A DNA stretch of 64,000 nt, taken from contig CAIQJF010000005.1 of the NCBI GenBank assembly GCA_903872075.1, forward strand, positions 1 to 64,000, read 5' to 3'. This stretch comes from an uncultured Caulobacteraceae bacterium (GTDB taxonomy: Bacteria > Pseudomonadota > Alphaproteobacteria > Caulobacterales > Caulobacteraceae). The notes beneath the pieces were generated by a model. That model was not told where the DNA came from. It was given only the letters and a program-made list of their open reading frames with translations, and made no database searches. Made by a program: the position numbers and the translations under genes. Below are positions 19,051-28,438 of this stretch, one piece after another (positions within the stretch are counted from its first letter, which is position 1; each line of letters opens with the position of its first letter).

Positions 19051-20754
19051 ATGATGTCCCGGAGCGATCTCGACCGATGGGGCCGCGGCTGGCGGGGTCC
19101 GCTCCTGGCCGCCCTCCTGGCGCTGCTGGCCGGTTTGCCCGGCGCCCTTCGCTTGCCACCGCTGGATCGTGACGAATCGCGCTTCGCCGAGGCGTCCGCG
19201 CAGATGCTTGAGACGGGGGATTTCGTCAGCCCCTATTTTCAGGACGCCCCGCGCTTCAAGAAACCCGTCGGCATCTATTGGCTGCAGGCGGTCGCGGTGC
19301 AGGCCCTCTCCCAGGCGGAAGACCGGGATATCTGGGCCTATCGCGTGCCGTCCCTGCTGGGCGCCATGCTTGCGGCGGCGGCCTGTGGCTGGGGCGCGGC
19401 GGCGTTTCTTCGTCCGGCGAGCGCAATGGCTGCCGGCGCCTTGCTGGGGAGCAGCTTCATGCTCTCCACCGAGGCCGCAATCGCCGCCACCGACGCGGTG
19501 CTCTGCGGGGCGGTGACCCTGTCGCTGGCGGCGCTCGGTCGTCTGCATCTGGCCGCCAGCGGCGGGCCGGCGGCGGGCCGGCGGGTTCGGGTGCTGTTCT
19601 GGGCCGGTCTCGGCCTGGCCATTCTCGTCAAGGGACCGATCGGGCCCATGGTGGTGGGATTGACCTTGCTGGCGCTGGCGATCTGGGAGCGGCGGGCCCG
19701 GTGGATGGCGGATCTGGGCTGGGGCTGGGGCCTCATTGCCCTGGCTGCGGTCATCGGCCCCTGGGCCATGGCGATCACGGTCGCCACGGACGGCGGTTTC
19801 TGGGGCGCGTCGCTCGGCGGCGATCTGGCGCCCAAACTGAGGGGCGAGGCCGAAGGCCACGGTGCGCCGCCCGGCCTCTATCTGCTTCTCGCGCCGCTGC
19901 TCCTGTTTCCCGGCGTTCTGCTAGCCCCGGCGGGGGCGGTCGCCGCCTGGCGGGCCCGGGCCGAACCTTCGGTGCGCTTCGCCCTGTGCTGGCTGATCCC
20001 CTCCTGGCTGGTGTTCGAAGCCGTTCCGACGAAGCTGATCCACTACACCCTGCCCCTCTACGGCGCCTTGGCCTGGCTGATGGCGCGGGCGCTGGAGCCC
20101 GTCGGCGAAACGCCTGCGCCGGCCGAGGGGGAAGGCGCGTGCCTCGCGGGAGCGGTCATGGTCCTGGCGATCGCCGTCTTGTTCGCAGCCGTTGGGCCTG
20201 TGGCGATGGTCCGTGTGGCCGATTTCTCCGGGATCCTGGCGGCCATCCTGACGGGCGTCCTCGTCCTGGCCGCGGCGGCCGGCGGGGCCTGGTTCCTGTG
20301 GCGGCGAGAGGGGGTGAGGGCCGTCGCCGTGGCGGCGGCGCTCGGCGCCTTGGGTCATGGTGTGCTGGCGGGAGGATTGGCCCCGTCACTGCGGCCATTG
20401 TGGATATCGGCCTCCGCGGCGCGCGCGCTCACCCTGGCCGGCGCCTCGCCCTGGCAAGGCGTCCTGCCGGGACCTGTCACCGTCGCAGGCTACGCCGAAC
20501 CCAGTCTGGTCTTTCTGCTGGGCGCCGACACCGAATTGGCCGGTCCGGCGGAGGCGGCTAACGCCCTCGCCGAGGGCCGCCCGGCCATCGTGGAGGGGAG
20601 GGACGATGCGGCGTTCCGCGCCGCGGTCATGACGCGCGGCGCCAAAGGCCTGCTGATCGGCACGGTCACGGGGCTCGACTATTCCAAGGGCAGCAGCCAG
20701 ATACTCCGCCTCTACCGGCCGGCGCCGGCCGCGCGTCACAGGAGGCGTTCATGA
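19051..20754 (+). CDS. ArnT/PMT-like membrane glycosyltransferase
   Basis: A 567-residue polytopic membrane protein with about 11-13 helices. Just after the first helix is RDESRFAEA, the acidic periplasmic loop motif of GT-C enzymes such as ArnT, which take a sugar from undecaprenyl phosphate. The loop after the second region (DAPRFKKPVGIYWLQ) is also typical of ArnT. The acceptor, lipid A or a glycan, cannot be told. Start may be Met19051 or Met19054. It overlaps the HMG-CoA lyase gene by four bases. Confidence 0.86.
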   Translation: MMSRSDLDRWGRGWRGPLLAALLALLAGLPGALRLPPLDRDESRFAEASAQMLETGDFVSPYFQDAPRFKKPVGIYWLQAVAVQALSQAEDRDIWAYRVPSLLGAMLAAAACGWGAAAFLRPASAMAAGALLGSSFMLSTEAAIAATDAVLCGAVTLSLAALGRLHLAASGGPAAGRRVRVLFWAGLGLAILVKGPIGPMVVGLTLLALAIWERRARWMADLGWGWGLIALAAVIGPWAMAITVATDGGFWGASLGGDLAPKLRGEAEGHGAPPGLYLLLAPLLLFPGVLLAPAGAVAAWRARAEPSVRFALCWLIPSWLVFEAVPTKLIHYTLPLYGALAWLMARALEPVGETPAPAEGEGACLAGAVMVLAIAVLFAAVGPVAMVRVADFSGILAAILTGVLVLAAAAGGAWFLWRREGVRAVAVAAALGALGHGVLAGGLAPSLRPLWISASAARALTLAGASPWQGVLPGPVTVAGYAEPSLVFLLGADTELAGPAEAANALAEGRPAIVEGRDDAAFRAAVMTRGAKGLLIGTVTGLDYSKGSSQILRLYRPAPAARHRRRS

Positions 20755-21647
20755 CCGACACCATCGAGATCGTGGAGATGGGCGCCCGCGATGGGCTGCA
20801 GAACGAGAAGACCATTCTGGATGTCGCCGACAAGGTCGCGCTCATTCGCCGCCTGGAAGCCGCCGGCGCAAGGCGGCTGGAGGCGGTGTCTTTCGTGAAT
20901 CCCAGGCGCGTGCCGCAGATGGCGGGCGCGGAAGAGATCATGGCCGCCCTGCCGCATGAGGCGGGCCGGGTGCGGGTCGGTCTGGTGCTGAATGAGCGCG
21001 GCTGGGACCGCGCTGTCGCCAGCGGCTGCGACGAGGCCAATGTGGTCGTCTGCGCCTCCGATGAATTCGGCATCCGCAATCAGGGGGCGTCAACGGCCGA
21101 GCAGGTCGAGGCCATGGGCGCGATCGTCCGCCGCCGTCGCGAAGGGGGCGGACCGCCTATCACTCTGACGATCAGCGTCGCCTTCGGCTGCCCCTTCGAG
21201 GGGGACGTCCCGGCCGGCCGGGTCACTGAGATCGTGGCCGCCGCGGCGGAACTCGGTGTCGAAGAAATCTCGCTCGCCGACACCATCGGGGCCGCCGATC
21301 CCTGGGCTGTGCGCGAGCGCGTCCGGCTGGCCCGGGCGGTTGCGCCCGACGCTCGGCTGCGCCTGCATTTTCATGACACCCGGGGCGCGGGCCTGGCCAA
21401 CGCCTTCGCCGGGGTGGACGCGGGCGTGCGGATCCTCGACGCCAGCTGCGGCGGCCTGGGCGGCTGCCCGTTCGCTCCGGCCGCGACCGGCAATGTCGCC
21501 ACCGAAGACCTGGCCTGGATGCTGCATCGCGCGGGGTTCCAGACCGGCATCGACGTGGAGGCGATGATCGCCACGGGACGGTGGATTTCGGAGAAGATCG
21601 GAAAGGCGCCCGCTTCGGCCCTCAGCCGGGCTGGCGTGTTTCCCTGA
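20751..21647 (+). CDS. Hydroxymethylglutaryl-CoA lyase
   Basis: A 298-residue enzyme of the HMGL family, splitting HMG-CoA into acetoacetate and acetyl-CoA in leucine breakdown. The family signature GLGGCPFAPAATGN with its catalytic Cys is complete, the N-terminal VEMGARDGLQNE gives metal and substrate residues, and HFHDTRG supplies metal His. Length is normal. It is cotranscribed with the upstream glycosyltransferase by a four-base overlap although the functions do not match. Confidence 0.93.
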   Translation: MTDTIEIVEMGARDGLQNEKTILDVADKVALIRRLEAAGARRLEAVSFVNPRRVPQMAGAEEIMAALPHEAGRVRVGLVLNERGWDRAVASGCDEANVVVCASDEFGIRNQGASTAEQVEAMGAIVRRRREGGGPPITLTISVAFGCPFEGDVPAGRVTEIVAAAAELGVEEISLADTIGAADPWAVRERVRLARAVAPDARLRLHFHDTRGAGLANAFAGVDAGVRILDASCGGLGGCPFAPAATGNVATEDLAWMLHRAGFQTGIDVEAMIATGRWISEKIGKAPASALSRAGVFP

Positions 21648-21654
21648 CCGCCGG

Positions 21655-21837
21655 TCAGGCGCCCTGGCTGTAGAGCACCGCGGCGGCGGCGAGGCTGATC
21701 GTCAGGATCAGAAACACCGCCACGTTCGGCGCCGTAAAGATGGCCGTCGAGAACGCGTCGTCGCGCCCGCGCCGTGACGCGGGAGTCCGGTGATTGTCAC
21801 GGCGCGTGGCGGGGCTTCGGGACTTTTCGGGCATCAT
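21655..21837 (-). CDS. Small single-pass membrane protein
   Basis: A 60-residue frame with a basic, hydrophilic N-terminal 35 residues and one C-terminal membrane helix (about 37-57, NVAVFLILTISLAAAAVLYS). This tail-anchored pattern and the start at tandem ATG codons (21837, 21834) make it plausible. No family is recognised. It ends eight bases from the HMG-CoA lyase stop, convergent. Confidence 0.5.
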   Translation of the reverse strand: MMPEKSRSPATRRDNHRTPASRRGRDDAFSTAIFTAPNVAVFLILTISLAAAAVLYSQGA

Positions 21838-22048
21838 GGGGTCTCAACAATGGCGAGGCGGGCCCCCTCAACCTGCCTCGCGCCTGTGTCGGGAACATTT
21901 CCCGCCACCGGCTCAACGGTTGCGCGACGGACATGCTCCGTGCGCAATTGCGGCGGCGCGACTCTCGGCGCTTGCGCCCTGCCCGGCGCATCGCTAGGTT
22001 CCGCGCCTTCGCTCGCCTGGACCCCTGAGGTCCACATCCTCGTGGCAT

Positions 22049-22137
<89 letters not shown>

Positions 22138-22360
22138 GCCAAACGTCGATACCCGAGCCTAGCGTTACATCTTTAGCATAGTCGACATCGGCATGCGGAT
22201 AATTTCCGTAGAAAGTGTTTGCAGAGGCATCTGGCCGATTTTAGGGTTGGGAGTATTCACCTTCCGGATATGTTGTTTCAACTGTTCGGGCGTTTGGCGC
22301 GCACGAAGCGGTTCATCTCAAGAACAGCTGCCCGGCGATTTCCATTGCGGGGGTACCTCG

Positions 22361-22525
22361 ATGACCAAGCTTCTCACCACCAGCCGCGTGATTGCGTCGG
22401 CGGCCGGCATTGTGACCGCTGGCCTTGTGGCGCCGCAGCCGGCGGCCTGGGCTCTGATGCTGGCTGGCGCCGCCGCGCTGGGATTGGCTCTGCGCAGCCG
22501 GCGCCGAGCCGCTCTCGCCGCCTGA
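22361..22525 (+). CDS. Tiny protein with degenerate PEP-CTERM tail
   Basis: A 54-residue frame from the ATG at 22361. It consists of a signal-like N-terminal stretch and then PQPAAWALMLAG, a helix and a SRRRRAA-type basic end. This matches the PEPxxWA-CTERM sorting tail seen in full at two other genes of this window, but the Glu of PEP is Gln and there is almost no passenger domain. It may be a remnant of a larger protein or a lone membrane peptide. Confidence 0.55.
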   Translation: MTKLLTTSRVIASAAGIVTAGLVAPQPAAWALMLAGAAALGLALRSRRRAALAA

Positions 22526-22551
22526 TTCAGCCGAACCGCGGCGTGCGACGG

Positions 22552-24621
22552 CTATCGCGCCGCTGCGGTCTGGTCGCTGCCTAGCCGGGCTTGGAGGCCC
22601 GCGGCATGGTCGCGCGCCTCGGCCAGTCCGGCCGCCTCGGCGACGCGGTAGAGGTCGAGGGCGCGGGGCATGTCGCATTCCACGCCGGCGCCCAGTTCGT
22701 ACAGTCGTCCGAGGTTGAGGCTGGCCTGCGGCAGTCCGGCGGCGGCGGCGGCTTCATAGAGCGCGGCGGCCTCGCCCAGCTGGGCGGCGGTTGCGGGCGC
22801 GCCGCAGATCAGGTCGGCCAGGGCCAGTTGCGCCGAGGCCTGGCCGCGGGCGGCGGCGCGGGCGTACCAGTGGCGGGCGACCTCGGGGTCGGCCTCAACG
22901 ATCAGCCCCATTCGGTGGCAGACGCCCAGATTATATTCCGCGTCGGCGTCGCCCTGATCGGCGGCGCGGCCGAGCAGGTCGATGGCCTCTTTCGGGTAGG
23001 CGGGGTCCGTTTCGCCGCGCAGCAGCAGGGCGGCGAGGATCCTCAGGCAGGCGGCGTTGTCATCCTCGGCCCCGCGCCGGAGCCACATGACAGCCTCATC
23101 GACCGCCCGCGGGACCCCATCGCCCCGCAGATAGTGGTCCGCGACCACCCGCCGGGCGACAGGCTCCCCCGCCTCGGCGGCGGCGAGCCAGAGGCGGAAC
23201 ATTTCCGGCCGATCCACGGGACTGGCGGGGTCATCCATGTGCGCCGACAGGGCCAGAAGCGCGCCGAGATGGTGCTGGGCGGCGGCCTTGCGGTACCAGC
23301 CCAGGGCCGCGGTCCGGTCGACCAGCACATCCTGGCCGGTGAACAGCACATCGCCGAGCCAGGCCTGGGCGAAGGCCTGTCCGGCCTCGGCCGCGGCCAG
23401 GAACCAGCGCAGGGCGGCGCGCGGATCGCGGGGCAGGACCTTGCCCTCGACAAGGGCGCGGGCGAGTCCGGTCTGGGCGTGCGCCTCGCCGGCCTCGGCA
23501 GCGCGGGTCAGATGGGCCAGCACACGGTCGCGCGGCACGCGGTCGTCGCCGGCGGCCAGGGCGTCGAGCAGGCGGCAGGCGGCGATGCCGCTGCCCATCT
23601 CGGCGACCTTGTCCAGCCAGCGCAGCGCGGCGTCGGGATCGGCGGGCACGAGGTCGCCCTCGGCGTGGAGGTTGTGCAGGGCCCAGGCGGCGGACTGGCT
23701 GCCGCGCGCGACGGCGGACTCCAGCAAGGCCAGGCCCGCGGCGGGATCGCGCGGCACGCCGCAGCCGCGCAGATGCAGGAAGGCCAGGTTCCAGCGGCCG
23801 GACAGACTGCCGGCCTCGGAGGCCGCGCCATACCAGCGGGCGGCTTCGGCATAGTCCTGATCGACCCCCTCGCCGAGGGCGTGGAGCACGCCCAGCCGCA
23901 GGCAGGCCTCGGCGTTGCCGCGTTCGGCGGCCTGGCGATACCAGTGGGCGGCGGCGGTGGGGTCCTGCGGCGTGCCGACCCCGGCGTAGTGCAGCATGCC
24001 GATGTGATAGAGGGCGTCGGTGTCGCCCTGTGCGGCGGCGCGATGGAACCAGTCGGCGGCCGCCTCGAGATCGCGCTCGACCCCGACCCCTTCCACATAC
24101 ATGGCGCCGAGCTTGCCGAAGGCGCCCACGACCCCCTGGTCGGCGGCCCGGGCCAGCAGGGCGGCGGCCTGGGCCGGATCGCGCGGGACGCCCTGGCCAC
24201 TGAGGTAGAGCTGGCCGAGGGCGAACTGGGCCGGGCCGTGGCCGAGATCGGCGGCCTGGCGCAGCTCGGCGGCGGCGGCGACGAAATCGGGCCGCGCGCC
24301 CTGGGCGAGCAGGAAGCCGAGGGCCGCCATGGCTCCCACATGGCCCTTGATGGCGGCCCGGCGCAGCCAGGTCTCGGCCTCCTGGACGCTGGCGTTCGGG
24401 GCCTGGCCGTCGCGGTGCATGACGCCGAGCCGGTACATCGCCTCGGGCTGGCCCTTCCCGGCCGCCTCGGCGAACAGGGCGCTGGCGGCGGCTTCGTCGC
24501 GGGCGACGCCGCGGCCTTCGAGCAGCAGTAGGGCCAGACACAGGCAGGCGCTGGGGTTGCCCTGGGCGGCGGCCTTGGCGAACCAGTCGGCGGTCGCGCG
24601 GCGCTTGCTGGGCCAGTCCAC
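22552..24621 (-). CDS. Sel1-repeat protein, probably lacking its 5' end
   Basis: Nearly 689 residues of about 18 Sel1-like (TPR-like) repeats of 36 residues, with recurring patterns A..W..KAA..G...A...LG.....G.GV.RD. Such solenoids bind other proteins. The frame begins in the middle of a repeat at a GTG (24621), with no signal peptide and no ribosome site, and no start codon lies further up before the frame meets a stop. Its first bases overlap the likewise abrupt start of the divergent glycosyltransferase, which suggests both lost their 5' ends. Confidence 0.8.
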   Translation of the reverse strand: MDWPSKRRATADWFAKAAAQGNPSACLCLALLLLEGRGVARDEAAASALFAEAAGKGQPEAMYRLGVMHRDGQAPNASVQEAETWLRRAAIKGHVGAMAALGFLLAQGARPDFVAAAAELRQAADLGHGPAQFALGQLYLSGQGVPRDPAQAAALLARAADQGVVGAFGKLGAMYVEGVGVERDLEAAADWFHRAAAQGDTDALYHIGMLHYAGVGTPQDPTAAAHWYRQAAERGNAEACLRLGVLHALGEGVDQDYAEAARWYGAASEAGSLSGRWNLAFLHLRGCGVPRDPAAGLALLESAVARGSQSAAWALHNLHAEGDLVPADPDAALRWLDKVAEMGSGIAACRLLDALAAGDDRVPRDRVLAHLTRAAEAGEAHAQTGLARALVEGKVLPRDPRAALRWFLAAAEAGQAFAQAWLGDVLFTGQDVLVDRTAALGWYRKAAAQHHLGALLALSAHMDDPASPVDRPEMFRLWLAAAEAGEPVARRVVADHYLRGDGVPRAVDEAVMWLRRGAEDDNAACLRILAALLLRGETDPAYPKEAIDLLGRAADQGDADAEYNLGVCHRMGLIVEADPEVARHWYARAAARGQASAQLALADLICGAPATAAQLGEAAALYEAAAAAGLPQASLNLGRLYELGAGVECDMPRALDLYRVAEAAGLAEARDHAAGLQARLGSDQTAAAR

Positions 24622-25447
24622 GCGGCTGTCGCAGAACCTGATCGGGCAGCTGCTGAACGAGCTGGGCTTCGATCCGGCGCTGAAGGCGGAGCTTCAGGCC
24701 CTGGCCGCCCAGCCCGGCGGGGCGCGCGCCGACGCCCTGATCGATGTCGTCCATCGCAACCCGGACTCGACCCCGGCCGCCATCACCCTGCTGCTCGCCC
24801 TGCGGCGATCGGGACAGCTGGACGCGGCCGCGCCCGCCGGCCACCGTCCGGCGGCGATCCCGCGCCGGATCGTGCAGTACTGGCCCGAGCCGCCGACCGG
24901 AGAGGTGGCGCAGGGGATGGAGATCTGCGCGGCGCTGCATCCGGGCTGGGACCATGTCCGCTTCGACTTCGCCGCGGCCCTCGACTATGTCGCCGCCCAT
25001 TTCCCGTCCGAGGTGCTGACCGCCTGCGACCGGGCCGCGCGTCTCGGCCAATTCAGCGCGGTGTTCCGGCTGGCGGTCCTGAGCCGGGAGGGCGGCTGGT
25101 TCATCGACGGCGCCGTGCGATGCCTGGCGCCTCTGGAGAGTCTGCCGCGCCCCGATGCGGTCCTGTGGGGTCTCCAGGACGAGGTCTCCGCTCTCAGCGA
25201 CAGGGTGATCGGCTGCGCGCCGGGCGAGGCGGTGGTCGATCGCGCCCTGAGCCGGGCGGTGGAGGCGATCAACCGGGGCGACAACGACATCCCCTGGCTG
25301 GCGACGGGCCCGGGCCTGCTGACCCGCGCCTTCGCTCAGGTGCTGGCGTCGCGGGAGGCGGATCGGGGCGCCTGGCTGGCCGACCGCTTCGTCGCCGACC
25401 GCGTGGCGCTTCGCGGCCTGCTGATCCCGGACTATGTGACCAGCTGA
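24605..25447 (+). CDS. Glycosyltransferase with GT32-like core, 5' end uncertain or lost
   Basis: About 280 residues. An N-terminal helical segment (NLIGQLLNELGFDPALK) is followed by PRRIVQYWPEPP and then GQFSAVFRLAVLSREGGWFIDG, which resembles the IPKIIHQ and sDllRy.iL..yGG.Y.D parts of GT32/capsular transferases. The usual sD is replaced (SAVFR) and the DxD reads DGA, so activity is doubtful. No ATG start exists outside sequence antisense to the Sel1 gene; only TTG 24605 or nearby CTG codons are possible, so this looks truncated. Confidence 0.65.
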   Translation: MLGQSTRLSQNLIGQLLNELGFDPALKAELQALAAQPGGARADALIDVVHRNPDSTPAAITLLLALRRSGQLDAAAPAGHRPAAIPRRIVQYWPEPPTGEVAQGMEICAALHPGWDHVRFDFAAALDYVAAHFPSEVLTACDRAARLGQFSAVFRLAVLSREGGWFIDGAVRCLAPLESLPRPDAVLWGLQDEVSALSDRVIGCAPGEAVVDRALSRAVEAINRGDNDIPWLATGPGLLTRAFAQVLASREADRGAWLADRFVADRVALRGLLIPDYVTS

Positions 25448-25566
25448 CCCGGGCCGGGACCGGTCGGCGGGGGGGCTGGTTGATGGCTAATGACTGCCCA
25501 TGCTAGAGTAAACTCCGACTAGGCGAAATCGTCTGGTCGGAGATGATTTGCTCTGGAATCAAACGT

Positions 25567-25620
25567 TTAGAGCCTGATTCACCGCCCGCATCTGTTCCGT
25601 GCGAGCGGATCAGGCTCTAG
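25567..25620. repeat. Long perfect-stem palindrome between genes
   Basis: TAGAGCCTGAT and ATCAGGCTCTA pair perfectly, and inside CGCCCGCA pairs with TGCGAGCG with one mismatch, around an eight-to-nine-base loop. This is like dispersed GAGC[AC]TGAT intergenic palindromes I know from alphaproteobacteria. It lies after the glycosyltransferase stop and before hldE and may end or stabilise transcripts. There is no U-tract, so it is not a classic terminator. The upstream stretch 25,448-25,566 has no gene. Confidence 0.75.
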
Positions 25621-25658
25621 GCCACCTTCCCCGGCGTCGCCGACCCACAGGATTGCCC

Positions 25659-27116
25659 ATGGACTTTTCCGGCGCCACCATCCTCTGCGTCGGCGATCTG
25701 ATGCTGGACCGGTATGTCTATGGCGATGTCGAGCGGATCTCGCCCGAGGCGCCCGTGCCGGTGCTGCGCCTGAGCCGTACGACCGAGATGCTGGGCGGGG
25801 CCGGCAATGTGGCCAACAATATCGCGGCCCTGGGCGGCCGGGCGATTCTGGTGGGCCTGGTGGGCGCCGACGCCCAGGGCGCGGCGGTCGGCGGCATGAT
25901 CGCCGGCGCGCCCCTGATCGAAGGCCGTCTGGTGGAGACCTCGCGCCGGCCCACCGTCTGCAAGACCCGTTTTGTGGCGGGCGGACAGCAGGTGGTGCGC
26001 ACCGACGACGAGAGCCGGCTGGCCCTGAGCGCGGAGGAGGAAGCCTGGTTGCTCGCGGCCATCGCGGCGGCCCTGCCCTCGGCGCAGGGCGTGGTGCTGT
26101 CGGACTATGGCAAGGGCGTCGTCGGCCCGGCGGTCATCGCCGCGACGGTGACAGCCGCCAGGGCGCGCGGACTTCCGGTGTTCGTCGATCCCAAATCGAA
26201 CGACTTCGGCGACTATCCGGGCGTCACCTGCCTGACCCCGAACCGGAAGGAGCTGGCCGAGGCGGCGCGGCTTCCCACCGGCGACGACGCCGAAGTGATC
26301 GCCGCGGCCCGCAAGGTGATGGCGCAGGCCGGCGCCGCCGCGATCCTGGCGACCCGCGCCGAGAAGGGCATGATCCTGGTGGAGGCCGACGGCGCGGTCC
26401 ATGTGGCCCCGGCCCGGGCCCGCGAGGTGTTCGACGTCTCCGGCGCCGGCGACACGGCGATCGCGGCCCTGGCTCTGGCCCACGCCAGCGGCCGGAGCCT
26501 GGCCCAGGCCATGGTCATCGCCAACGCCGCCGCCGGGGTGGTGATCAGCAAGGCCGGCACCGCCACCGCCCATATCGCCGAGGTGATGCACGAGCTGGGC
26601 GGGGACGATGCGTCGGCCGCCGCGCCGCCCAGCCTCTCCTCCCTGGAGATGGCGACGGAGCTCGTCGCCCACTGGAAGTCCCTCGGCCTCAAGGTCGGTT
26701 TCGCCAACGGCTGTTTCGACCTGATTCACGCCGGCCACATCGCCCTGCTGGCCAACGCCCGGGCCCAGTGCGACCGCCTCATCGTGGCGCTTAACACCGA
26801 CGCCAGCGTCCAGGGCCTCAAGGGCCCCGCCCGGCCGATCAATTCCCTGGAGAAGCGGGCCCAGGTGATGGCGGCGATCCGCTATGTCGACTGCGTGGTC
26901 GCCTTCGGCGAGTCGACGCCCATCGACCTGATCGAGGCCCTGCTGCCCGACGTGCTGATCAAGGGGCAGGACTATACGGTGGAGACCGTCGTAGGCGCCG
27001 AGGTGGTGCAGGCCGCGGGGGGCCGCGTCTATCTGGCCCCCCTGGTCCAGGGCCAGTCCACCAGCCAGATCGTCGAGCAGATCCGCGAGCATGACCCCGC
27101 GCAGGGCGCCGCCTAA
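25659..27116 (+). CDS. hldE: Bifunctional heptose 7-phosphate kinase / heptose 1-phosphate adenylyltransferase
   Basis: A 485-residue fusion that makes ADP-heptose for the LPS core. The N-terminal PfkB-type kinase (about 1-320) shows GGAGNVANNIAALGG and the catalytic VSGAGDT near 259-265. The C-terminal nucleotidyltransferase has GCFDLIHAGH with its HxGH site near 355, and ends near SQIVEQIREH. The ATG at 25659 opens the conserved DFSGATILCVGDLMLDRY. It joins the next gene with a one-base overlap (TAATG). Confidence 0.96.
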   Translation: MDFSGATILCVGDLMLDRYVYGDVERISPEAPVPVLRLSRTTEMLGGAGNVANNIAALGGRAILVGLVGADAQGAAVGGMIAGAPLIEGRLVETSRRPTVCKTRFVAGGQQVVRTDDESRLALSAEEEAWLLAAIAAALPSAQGVVLSDYGKGVVGPAVIAATVTAARARGLPVFVDPKSNDFGDYPGVTCLTPNRKELAEAARLPTGDDAEVIAAARKVMAQAGAAAILATRAEKGMILVEADGAVHVAPARAREVFDVSGAGDTAIAALALAHASGRSLAQAMVIANAAAGVVISKAGTATAHIAEVMHELGGDDASAAAPPSLSSLEMATELVAHWKSLGLKVGFANGCFDLIHAGHIALLANARAQCDRLIVALNTDASVQGLKGPARPINSLEKRAQVMAAIRYVDCVVAFGESTPIDLIEALLPDVLIKGQDYTVETVVGAEVVQAAGGRVYLAPLVQGQSTSQIVEQIREHDPAQGAA

Positions 27117-28312
27117 TGGAAGCGCGGCTGAGGCGGATCGCGGGGACGCCGGCCGGCGTGGCCCACCCCGGCTATGAGCGGTTCCGCGACTGGATCCTGC
27201 GGTCGGCCCTGCCGTTCTGGGCCGATCGCGGCGTCGACCCCGCGGGCGCCGGGTTCGAGGAGCACCTGACCGTGGCGGGCGAGCGCGACACGGTCGCCTT
27301 CAAGCGCATCCGGGTCCAGGCCCGCCAGATCTATGTCTATTCGCACGCCGCCCGGCTGGGCTGGGCGCCCGGGCTGGAGATCGCGCGGCGGGGCTACGAT
27401 TTCCTGATGGCGTCCGGGCGGCGGGCGGACGGCGGCTGGCCGAGCCGCCTGGACCGGCGCGGGGCGGTGATCGACGACACCGCCGAGCTGTACGACATCG
27501 CCTTCGTGCTGTTCGCCCTGGCCTGGTACGCCCGGGCCAGCGGGTCGGCGGCGCCGATCGCCGAGGCTCACCGGACCCTCGACTGGCTGGACGCCCATAT
27601 GGCGAACCCCCATGGCGGCTATCACAACAGCCTGCCCCGTCGGGACGAACCCCGTGAGCAGAACCCGCACATGCATCTGCTCGAGGCGGCGCTGGCGCTG
27701 TACGAGACCAGCGGCGAGGCGCGCTTTCTGGACCTGGCCCGCGATCTGGTGGGCCTGTTCCGCGATCACATTTTCGATCCCGCCACGGGCGCCCTGGGCG
27801 AATTCTTCGCCGACGACTGGCGCATCGCGTCCGGCGCGGACGGCGCGCGTCTCGAACCCGGCCATCACTATGAGTGGGTGTGGCTGCTGTCCCGCTTTGA
27901 GGCCGCCGCGGGCGAAGACCTGTCCGGGGAACGCCGGGCGCTGTTCAACCTGGCGCAGTCGCTGGGGCTCGACCCGCGCACGGGGCTGGTCCTGGACGCC
28001 ATTGGCCGCGACGGCGAGGTGCTCAAGGACTCGTTCCGCCTCTGGCCCCAGGCCGAGGCCATCAAGGCCCAGATGGTCATGCCGGACGAGCGGCCGGCGG
28101 AGGCGGCGGAACGGCGGCTGGAGGTGCTGTTCGGGCGCTTTCTGGCGCGCTCGCCCGCCGGCGCCTGGCACGACCACCTCGACGCGGAAGGCCGCCCGCG
28201 GTCGACGACCATGCCCGCCTCGTCCTTCTATCATCTGTTCATGGCGTTCGCCGAAATGGCGGCCGCGCTCGATCCTTATCCCGATCAGCCGCTGGCGGAC
28301 CGCGGCGCCTGA
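27116..28312 (+). CDS. AGE-family sugar epimerase/isomerase
   Basis: A 398-residue (alpha/alpha)6-barrel protein of the N-acylglucosamine 2-epimerase / mannose isomerase family. Conserved His-rich segments are NPHMHLLEA and EPGHHYEWVWLL, whose His and Glu do the catalysis. Members interconvert aldoses and ketoses such as mannose and fructose; which sugar is used here is not visible. Cotranscription with hldE and proximity to galE suggest supply of nucleotide-sugar precursors for envelope glycans. Confidence 0.88.
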   Translation: MEARLRRIAGTPAGVAHPGYERFRDWILRSALPFWADRGVDPAGAGFEEHLTVAGERDTVAFKRIRVQARQIYVYSHAARLGWAPGLEIARRGYDFLMASGRRADGGWPSRLDRRGAVIDDTAELYDIAFVLFALAWYARASGSAAPIAEAHRTLDWLDAHMANPHGGYHNSLPRRDEPREQNPHMHLLEAALALYETSGEARFLDLARDLVGLFRDHIFDPATGALGEFFADDWRIASGADGARLEPGHHYEWVWLLSRFEAAAGEDLSGERRALFNLAQSLGLDPRTGLVLDAIGRDGEVLKDSFRLWPQAEAIKAQMVMPDERPAEAAERRLEVLFGRFLARSPAGAWHDHLDAEGRPRSTTMPASSFYHLFMAFAEMAAALDPYPDQPLADRGA

Positions 28313-28438
28313 CGCCCCATTGGCGCGACGGGCGATTTGCGCTGGATAGCGACCGGCGGCCTGGATAGATTTGCAGCTTGGGCCAAGGCCTTGGGGGACC
28401 GGGATGACCCACGCCATCCGAACGCGCGCGCGCCGGCC

